Of a DNA stretch of 8,607 nt, positions 1 to 6,536 are shown in pieces. Position numbers and translations under genes: made by a program. The DNA is from Candidatus Kaiserbacteria bacterium (GTDB lineage: Bacteria; Patescibacteria; Paceibacteria; UBA9973; UBA2100). The notes below the pieces were generated by a model. That model had not been told where the DNA came from, did not search any database, and saw nothing but the letters and a program-made list of their open reading frames with translations. Location: contig NVTG01000048.1 of assembly GCA_002401495.1 (NCBI GenBank), positions 1-8,607 of the forward strand, written 5' to 3'. Every line of letters starts with the position of its first letter. Position 1 is the stretch's first letter.

Positions 1-469
1 TAATAAGCACAATGTTACGCATTTGATAAGATTCAACTGGGGCCCCATTAGTTTCACTAAGTAATTTATTTCTAGGATGATGGTGAAACGTAGTCTTCAT
101 CACAGTCTAATTTTGATCTTATGCGGGGATAGATCTTCCTTTTACTATGGAAGGTAGGTTTATGCCGTCGGTTGAATATTCGATGCCCTTATCATTACTT
201 AGCCCTGGCTAATTATTTCTGTTACTATGAGCATGATATTTGCCTGATGCAGTATTACCACTGGCTTACGAGGACCACAATTTGTTAGTTTTAAACATAT
301 CTGTCGAGTTTATGAAGTTTTATTCAACAGGACCTCGCTTAAGTGAATAAAGAAGACGAGTAGAAGGCTTATCAACAGTTCTTTTTGCCTTCACAGGACT
401 CATACTATGCGTATCTTTAAAAGGTTTTTGCGAAATAGGTCGGAAATAATTCATTTTAATTGTATTCAT
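1..469 (-). CDS. Unrecognised ciliate protein, N-terminal 156 residues, gene continues off the left edge
   Basis: On the minus strand, an open frame with TAA/TAG read as Gln and no TGA runs from an ATG at 469-467 to the window edge (156 codons plus one base). It begins MNTIKMNYFRPISQ. A second in-frame ATG at residue 6 (454-452) could be the real start. The visible part is polar and basic (PVKAKRTVDKPSTRLLYSLKR, shortened here to its character: Lys/Arg, Ser and Pro rich) and then Asn/Ser/Gly/His rich. It has no signal peptide, membrane segment or motif that I recognise, so it looks like a disordered N-terminal region. At least four Gln are encoded by TAA or TAG. No intron with a GTAA start is needed to keep the frame open. 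Its start codon lies 10 bp from that of the TPR gene on the other strand. Function cannot be assigned. Confidence refers to the existence of the coding frame. Confidence 0.75.
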
Positions 470-479
470 AATTTAAATA
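470..479. promoter_or_regulatory. 10-bp head-to-head spacer between divergent start codons
   Basis: The sequence aatttaaata is all that separates the ATG of the minus gene (469) from the ATG of the plus gene (480). It is pure A/T and almost palindromic. Whatever directs divergent transcription must be in this spacer or inside the two coding regions. If the minus gene starts at its second Met, the spacer is 25 bp. That it acts as a promoter is inferred only from position. Confidence 0.4.
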
Positions 480-3400
480 ATGGAAAAATTTAAAGCTTTC
501 AAAGCATCTCCCGAACCATTACAACTTCTAGAAGACATGATAGATTCCCAATCCGAATCTCCTTTATCACAAGATCGAGTTTTCTTCAGCAGCACAAAAT
601 AATAAGAAGCAAATCACGACATTGGCTCATTCAAATTCTCAGATATTAACAGTTAAAAACATTTAAGTAATCAAGGTAAGATTTGGTGTTTAAGACAAGT
701 CCAGGATCTCAAAGTGCAAGATGCTTGAGCTCTAGTGAGAAATTAAAAAATTCTGAAACAGGAGAAAATCTTAGATCTTCTGATATCTCTGTTATTGAAA
801 GTAAGTTTGTGGTTTGGTTTAATGAGAGAGAAGATTTGGAAGAGGAGGAAGAAGAAGCACTAGGGATTATGGCTGAGTTAAATGAAAGTGCTGTTGATGC
901 TATTCAAACTGATGAATATGATAATGCTCTTGAGTATCTTAAAAGAGCGGAAGAAGTTGTTGATAATTCTAAGGTAAGTCAATTATCTTTATTTTAGAGT
1001 CGTGGCATTCAAATTGATAAAAATTATATTATAATTCTCTACTATAATCTTGCGTGTGTGTTTTAAAAGATAAATGTTCTTCCAGAATGCGTAAAATATC
1101 TAAAACAAGGCATCCAATACATGTTAGAGAAAATCCAAGAAATGGACACATCTCCTTCAACACTAAAAGAACTGGGGAAGAACTTCGCAACGATCTTGAA
1201 CAAAAAAGAAATTTACATGGCCATGAAGCTCCACAAGCTCCGTTATCAATGCAAATTTCATCTCCAGCTATGTGCAGTAATGTCTCAACTCAACAAACAT
1301 ATCGAAGCTCTAGAACACGGCAAGAAATCCACAAAGCTTTGCCAAGAACTAATAAAGTAAACTGATTAGCTCTGTCGCTAGCATGTTCGTGGACTCAACC
1401 AAGCTGCACTTAACCTCCGCCGTAAGTCCGCAGGAGGAAATTCCTTAGAACCAAACTAAAGTGCTTAAATCAGTTCTCCTTATGGTGCAGTAGGGTTAGA
1501 TAATTCAATAAAGAAACCTCGTTCGACTTCACATTCTAAGAAAAAATTAACTAATATTAATGATATTTCTGCTAGTTCAAATGGTTCTTAGAAGAGTAGT
1601 AAGAGGTCATCGAAGAGAGGCAGGAATCGATAGCCTTAGTAGACAGCTGCGGCTGCTGCTGCGGCACCTGCAAATGCATCAGAGTTGAATCTTTCAAGGT
1701 CATCATCGCAATCAACTTCAGTTATTATTAGAGCAAGTCATGATTCTGAATCGCTTGAGAAAATTCACACTTTTTCATTGAAGAAAAATGATTTGCTTGA
1801 AGATTCTTCGACGATGTCGTTGAAAAATATATCAACGATGAGGACACCTTCAGCAAAAGCGTTTTATGTGGAAGAAAAGGTGAAAGTTATGGATACTCAT
1901 GTTATGCTTTCTGATGGGATCCTTAGAGAGCTTACATCACAAATTATTGATTTCTAAGATATTTCTTAGATGAGTACAACTGAACGTAACTAGTTTTTCA
2001 ATGATGGGCGTCTAGGATTAAAAAAAAGACTGCGAATCTCATTTGGTTCAGAATAAGAAATAGAAAGAATGCGAAAAGATTCAAAATTTAAACTTAATGC
2101 GAGGAATGTTCTTGGAATAAAACATTAAGATGATTGGATCTTCAATTTAAATATTGGGAATATCATGCATTTAGCTCCTTTAAGTTTCGACGATCTAAAC
2201 AGCTATGCCTACATCCAGCGACCAACAGGAGCCCAAGGAATGAAAAACGTAACAGCAGACTATCTAAACGAGCTCCACAAAGACACCCTTTTAGAAAAGA
2301 TATTATTCTTAGCCGTATCATATTTCTGTGTTGGTACAGAACTGAGATTTCTCGCCACAAAACAAACAGAATACACAAGCAAAGATGCAGAAATCTGGCA
2401 TGCCAAAGCTATGCACACAGTTTGTACATTTTTACCTCTTGAATGTCCTCTTGTTTCTCATGTGATTAACTCTTATATGAAACATCATTTGTCAGTTAAA
2501 GAAAAAGAGAAGTTGGAGAAGAAATAAAGTTTGTAAGCTTTGAAGAGAGAATCTGTTGATCCGACTACTGAATCTTCATCTCAACATACTGGGCTTGATA
2601 AAGATATAGCATCAGTCCTATCAAAACCTCCCGTATCTCTCTCCCCACAACAATCCACAAATCATCCAACAAAACCCTAACGATCTCGCATCGACAAGCA
2701 TCTCCAATCATCCACTCTAACCACCAGTCTTCAAAAAACACCTGGCAAGCAACCCATCAAATTGAAAAAGATAAAAGAACAAGTAGAAAGTTTCTACAAA
2801 TACAAAACCAAACGAAAAGAGAATGGATAAACAACAGCCACCACCACCACCACCGCTACAATAAGACCTCTATCAAACATAGGATAAATCACATCTGGAG
2901 GAGCAGGTCCCTCAACAAAATCTCGAAACAATGAAATATATTCTGGTACAAGAACCGCTTAAACAGCAACGAATAGAAAAGTAACTAATCGTGATAAACC
3001 TCCACCATCATCAAACTCGTTGAAGAAATTCTCATTTGCTCCTACCAGTTAAAATCTTATGAATACTACTTCTAATTCTAATGAGAAACCTAAAACTACG
3101 AAGGCAGGAGGGGGAGGTGGTGGTGGGAAGAAGAATAAGTTTATTTCTAATACATTGAAGAAGAAACTTTATGATTCGAGTGTTGGGAGTAATGGAGGGA
3201 CTCCTACGTAGATTGTTTAGCATCATTAATAACTGAAAAAGATGCTCTCAGGCTCAAACCTAAGTGAAAAATAACTCTCAAGTAGCAGGCTTCCAAATAC
3301 GTAAGTAAAAGAAAAGAAATATTCAATGAGAAAATTAGCCTAAGGAGCAATGGTATCCAGACGTTCAGCTTAATATTCATCGACTCCAAGTATATAAGAT

Positions 3401-4261
3401 TAATGGCAGCAGATGATTACCAATTAGAAATTAGAAGATAATAAAGCTTAAAAGATATTTGTCTTTCCAAGTAAAAAGAAATTTCCTGCTGGATAGATTC
3501 CTAATAAATAATCTAAAACTTCACTTTTTACTCAAAATTCAACATCAGCTTTAAATAAGAAATAATCAGTTCCTATTAACTTTTATAAAAGTGTTCATAA
3601 TCATAGTGAAATTGAGAATACTCATTCAAGTTTGATTGATCCAGTTATGAAAGCTAAAATACCTGATAGTCGTAATCATAATCAATTCGCATCTAAAACT
3701 CATAACCCTGACAATCACGATAATGAATCAAAAGCAATTCTTCCTAAATCTAATCATCATGGATATTCTAATGACACTGATAAGATTAATATTGATTCTT
3801 CTAGTTCTATTTAAGGCTAAGTTCCGCCTCCACATATGATATCATTTAAAGAATCTCACCAACATGGCACAACTCAACTCCCACCACCACCTCCAGCACC
3901 AGTGGGAAGTGGAGGAGCAGGCCCAGTTAAAAACTATCATTTTGAAAACATTAACGTCATAAACAACGTTAATATTTATGATTCTTCAAAGAATAAACAA
4001 GGAGGAGGGACAGATTTTAATGGAGGGAAATTAGCTTATAATAGTGGATCTAAAGATCCAAAATATAACAACGATGTAGTGTCTCCACTCTCAACCTTCC
4101 CTCCCTCAACAGAAAAACCTACCCCAACCGAATAAACTCCTACTACAGGAATTACTGCAACATCTCATGGAAGCAACAAAATAAAACTTGATCTAACAAA
4201 AGTAAGTTTGCGAATAATAATGGGTTAGTTTTTAAATTAATATTAAGATCATTAAGAATGA
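480..4261 (+). CDS. Large TPR-repeat protein with a conserved central region and a long disordered tail (1,233 aa, ciliate code)
   Basis: The model joins 480-675, 705-973, 998-4201 and 4229-4261. The start is the ATG at 480 and the only stop is the TGA at 4259-4261. From about 707 on, one frame stays open for more than 3.5 kb. Residues 1-110 are polar, followed by an acidic Glu run just before residue 120. Residues about 121-155, 169-197 and 237-273 look like TPR-type helical hairpins (for example YYNLACVFQK; KFHLQLCAVMSQLNKHIEAL), a fold that usually serves protein-protein binding. Residues 280-440 are Ser/Lys rich with an Ala7 run. A second ordered stretch spans about 444-665 and includes DWIFNLNIGNIMHLAPLSF from about residue 534, plus a helical Leu/Phe/Cys-rich part. 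I cannot match this stretch to a named family. The remaining 570 residues are low-complexity (Thr, Gly7, Pro, Asn/His runs), probably disordered. No catalytic motif or membrane segment is visible. It is probably a ciliate-specific scaffold or adaptor. Two further introns (801-830 and 1422-1448) are possible and would remove 10 and 9 residues. Confidence 0.88.
676..704 (+). other. Intron 1 of the TPR gene (29 nt)
   Basis: It starts GTAAGATTTGG and ends GTCCAG, phase 1. It is required because the frame starting at ATG 480 meets a TGA shortly downstream. Removing exactly 29 nt joins it to the long frame that runs to 4259. Other AG sites nearby (694, 699) do not give the right frame. Confidence 0.8.
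801..830 (+). other. Possible 30-nt intron in the TPR gene (uncertain)
   Basis: It starts GTAAGTTTGTGG and ends GAGAGAG. Length is a multiple of three with no TGA, so the frame is open either way. Spliced, the protein reads VIEKDLEEEEEE. Unspliced, it carries an odd aromatic insert (SKFVVWFNERE). The acceptor is GAG rather than the usual TAG, so I leave it out of the model. Confidence 0.35.
974..997 (+). other. Intron 2 of the TPR gene (24 nt)
   Basis: It starts GTAAGTCAATT and ends with a pyrimidine-rich stretch and TTTTAG, phase 0. It is 24 nt long with no TGA, so retention would only insert eight residues (VSQLSLFQ). It lies between the first and second TPR-like hairpins. It was called from its near-perfect splice signals and size. 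Confidence 0.75.
1422..1448 (+). other. Possible 27-nt intron in the TPR gene (uncertain)
   Basis: GTAAGT at the left, CCTTAG at the right, length a multiple of three, no TGA. Its base composition (about half G+C) is unlike the other introns here, which are AT-rich. It lies in a basic linker right after the TPR region, where loss of nine residues cannot be judged by homology. It is not included in the model. Confidence 0.3.
1646..1666 (+). repeat. Seven-alanine run in the TPR protein
   Basis: Seven GCN codons in a row (GCT, GCG and GCA mixed) encode A372-A378 in the Ser/Lys-rich linker. Codon mixing argues against recent slippage expansion. Confidence 0.8.
2831..2860 (+). repeat. Threonine-rich run (ACC/ACA codons) in the TPR protein
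   Basis: Ten codons, eight of them Thr and two Ala, including five consecutive ACC triplets. The pure ACC part is a trinucleotide microsatellite that could vary in length. It lies in the predicted disordered tail. Confidence 0.7.
3107..3127 (+). repeat. Seven-glycine run in the TPR protein
   Basis: GGN codons encode G859-G865, between Lys-rich segments in the disordered tail. It is a probable flexible linker. Confidence 0.75.
3881..3901 (+). repeat. Proline-rich run in the TPR protein
   Basis: CCA CCA CCA CCT CCA GCA CCA encodes PPPPPAP from residue 1117, followed by a Gly/Ser stretch. Such runs can bind SH3, WW or profilin-type domains, but nothing here shows a partner. Confidence 0.7.
4202..4228 (+). 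other. Last intron of the TPR gene (27 nt)
   Basis: It starts GTAAGTTTGCG and ends GGGTTAG, phase 0. It is 27 nt without TGA, so both spliced and retained forms reach the same TGA. Spliced, the protein ends LDLTKFLNQYQDHQE. It was called from splice signals and size only. Confidence 0.65.
4249..4261. other. 13-bp convergent overlap: inverted repeat carrying both stop codons
   Basis: The sequence TCATT AAG AATGA is a perfect inverted repeat of 5-bp arms around 3 bp. The right arm holds the TGA of the plus-strand TPR gene (4259-4261). The left arm holds, on the other strand, the TGA of the minus-strand gene (4251-4249). The two coding regions therefore overlap by 13 bp tail to tail. Any 3' UTR of either gene must be antisense to the other's coding sequence. 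No separate terminator or poly(A) signal is visible. Confidence 0.8.
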
Positions 4262-6522
4262 ATCAAATTAACGTCTCTGAGTTCCTCAAGACAAAACTAC
4301 AAAAACGACATAAATTGCGGATGATTCTATTATAATTCATTAGGAATCCCCAACACAATCATGAGTTTATCAAATTCTTCTTGCGTTATGATCCATCCTC
4401 CATCAATAATAATCTTAATTACATTTAACAGTTAGATCTCATCTTGTAATGGATGAGATGGACGTTATTTCAAGAAATTCAATAGCTTCTTGTAAACGAG
4501 ACGCTGATCTGAATTTATTTTCTATCTGTCTTTCTTCTTTTTGTCTAAGGCCATACGAATGTTGCGACAGGCGTCCACGTTTGATTTATCGTCTTCTTTT
4601 TCGATTTTTGCTGATCTTACTGCTGATGCGTTCCAGATAACATCAAGCTTCTCCTAAAACAAAATAGGTCTATCCAATTCAACTCTATTAAGAATCTCAT
4701 TTAACTTCCTTGATAACATTATTTTATTCGCTTGACCCGTCTTTGTCATTTTAGTAATTTGATACGTTCCATCCAGTTTTTAACAATAAAGTCTGCCTCC
4801 ACCAGAAACTCCTCCTCCAATACCACTGCTTTTTGTTCGTCTGTGGTTTGTGCCACTGGATACAGAGGGACGGATGTTTTATGTTGTTGTTTGTTTTCTT
4901 TCATCTCCAAACATCGAAACTTTATTCCTCGATCCCACTTCTTGCGACACTAATCTTTTATTATGAACGACCCTTTCATCTTAAAGCTAAAACTTCATTG
5001 GATTATTCAAATAATCTGAAAGTCTCACAAACTGCTCCTACCTCTCAACCTCATCCTTCTTAAACTACTCTTTAACATGATTGGCAGTCAACATCTTCAA
5101 CTTAATCTACTTCTCCGTAATATCTTATTTCGTATCCCTATACCTCTCATTCTCCAACAACAAATTAGCATTAAAAGCATTCCTTCTATCTTTACTTTTC
5201 TCAGTCAACAGTAATATCTATTATATATCCCCACCCACACCCAAATAATCCTCTGTAATCATCGGTTATTTCAGTTTCTGTAGAAAATATTCCCCTTCAT
5301 CAATACTTTTCCCTTTAAACATCCCATCAACAGCATTAGAGAATTTAACATAAGTATTTTGCGATCTTCTAACATTCATTTGGATTTATTGTTTTTAGTT
5401 TAGCGCGATCTTCTTATCCCTACAATATTGCATGGCTGATTTAAGTTTTTAACGAAGGAAGTCACCTTTGTCAGGGAAGAAGGCCGGGTTGTTAGGGAAA
5501 TCGAGTTTTTGAGATAGTTGGCGGGGGGAAAGGGTTTGTGGGAGGAGAGCTTCGTCTCCGCTGCTTTGATCGCCGTTTTAGATACAGATGCGGGTTATGT
5601 CGGGGGATGGGGGCTTTTCTTTTTGGTACCATTTTTTCATTGTGGAGTTCATTTGGTCGGCGGGGGTGGAACAGCGGGCGTACTAACTAATACACCTCCG
5701 ATAGTCCTCTTAATCAAGAATAGGCACATTAACCTTCTTCATACCCCCCGAGCTCATCTACGAAGCCAAAAGCGGATTAACACTTTATTCCTACGACTAA
5801 TGCGGCAAAACAGCACTATTACTCAAATCTTAAACACCTGATGTGCTTGTATTAGAATCAAACAAACTAATCCCTCCATGTCTAATCCTAGCCACAGTCT
5901 AATCACTCTTATCAATCTTCTTCCTCAAATTCTCAAAGCTTTTTTTGGCATCCCAATCTATGTTATTGTTTTTTTCCCGCATGTGAGTCCATTGATTCAC
6001 ATTTTTACCATGCTTTGATTCTTAACGTTTTGTTATTTTTAGGAGGTTGTGAGGAGTGAAGTTTTTGCCTTTGTAGCGGAGGTATTCCCATTTCTTTGTT
6101 TGAGGGGCGGCTATTATGTGTCTGTTAGAATCTTATTCAATAGCATTTTATAAATTCTATATCGTACTAATGGCAGCTGATATATTTTTATTATCTCCCC
6201 CTGGTGGCTTTTATAACGCAGCCTCAGCAGTTAAATTCAATTTAGCTTTCCCCAGCATAATTTACCTACTCCCTCTCATCCTCCCTTTCTAATTCTTTTT
6301 ATTAGGACTACAACTTTCAGCTAAAGCTCTCTGCACATTCTTTATTGTATTTTTAAACGTATGCGATTGTTTCATTAGTTTCTTATTGACCTCGTAGAAT
6401 GACCGATGTTGCGTCAAGGAATACATAGAGTTACCTGTTCCTAGAGCTGAAAGGTTTACATCTTGAACGCTGTTTGCTTAAAATAACATCCCCGAAGCTT
6501 TGTTTGTAGTTCCATTTATCAT
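4249..6522 (-). CDS. Unrecognised 757-residue ciliate protein with coiled coil and C-terminal globular region
   Basis: On the minus strand a single frame with TAA/TAG as Gln runs from the ATG at 6522-6520 to the TGA at 4251-4249 with no internal TGA and no need for an intron. A second in-frame ATG at residue 12 (6489-6487) is an alternative start. Residues 1-130 are polar with a helical part (SFYEVNKKLMKQ). Residues 130-240 are basic, with several Trp/Tyr (WEYLRYKGKNF; VNQWTHMREK). Residues 240-380 are Ser/Pro/Gln rich. About 445-505 is charged and Leu/Glu/Lys/Gln rich and would form a coiled coil (LLLENERYRDTKQ). A Gly-rich hinge at 567-575 (GIGGGVSGGG) leads to a C-terminal helical region up to 757 (KLNEILNRVEL; VIKIIIDGGWIITQEEFDKL; FLQFCLEELRDVNLIH). 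No membrane segment, signal peptide or enzyme motif is evident and I do not recognise a family. A cytoskeletal or scaffold role is possible from the coiled coil, but that is only a guess. Confidence 0.87.
5520..5610 (+). other. G-run-rich segment on the non-coding strand of the unrecognised minus gene
   Basis: The plus strand holds runs of three to six G close together (GGCGGGGGG, then GGG, then GGGAGG, and further on GGGGGATGGGGG near 5600). The minus strand codes here with C-ending codons (residues about 305-335). Intramolecular G-quadruplexes on the template strand are conceivable. The run is also simply the most skewed of the codon-choice blocks in this window. Confidence 0.4.
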
Positions 6523-6536
6523 TTTAATAATATAAA
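6523..6536. promoter_or_regulatory. 14-bp head-to-head spacer between divergent start codons
   Basis: The sequence ttaataatataaaa separates the ATG of the minus gene (6522) from the ATG of the phosphatase gene (6537). It is pure A/T and contains TATAAA close to the plus start, but at that distance it cannot act as a usual TATA box for a start site upstream of the ATG. If the minus gene starts at Met12 the spacer grows to 47 bp. A regulatory role is inferred from position alone. Confidence 0.4.

Noticed and set aside
39..46. GGGGCCCC palindrome
   Set aside because: It is a chance 8-bp palindrome within the coding region of the left-edge gene, with no second copy or nearby structure.
3300..3341. 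GTAAGTAAAAG...TTAG as an intron in the TPR tail
   Set aside because: Its length is not a multiple of three. Removal would break a frame that is otherwise open for another 900 bp.
683..4135. Many separate short standard-code ORFs on the plus strand (for example at 683, 2165, 3632, 3836)
   Set aside because: All but shadow-frame ones lie in the same frame and are joined by TAA/TAG codons. They are fragments of one gene under the ciliate code. The fragments match the blocks where Gln happens to be written CAA.
5518..5841. 107-residue plus-strand ORF in the middle gene region
   Set aside because: It is antisense to the 757-codon minus frame. Its Gly/Val-rich translation comes from G-runs opposite C-ending codons.
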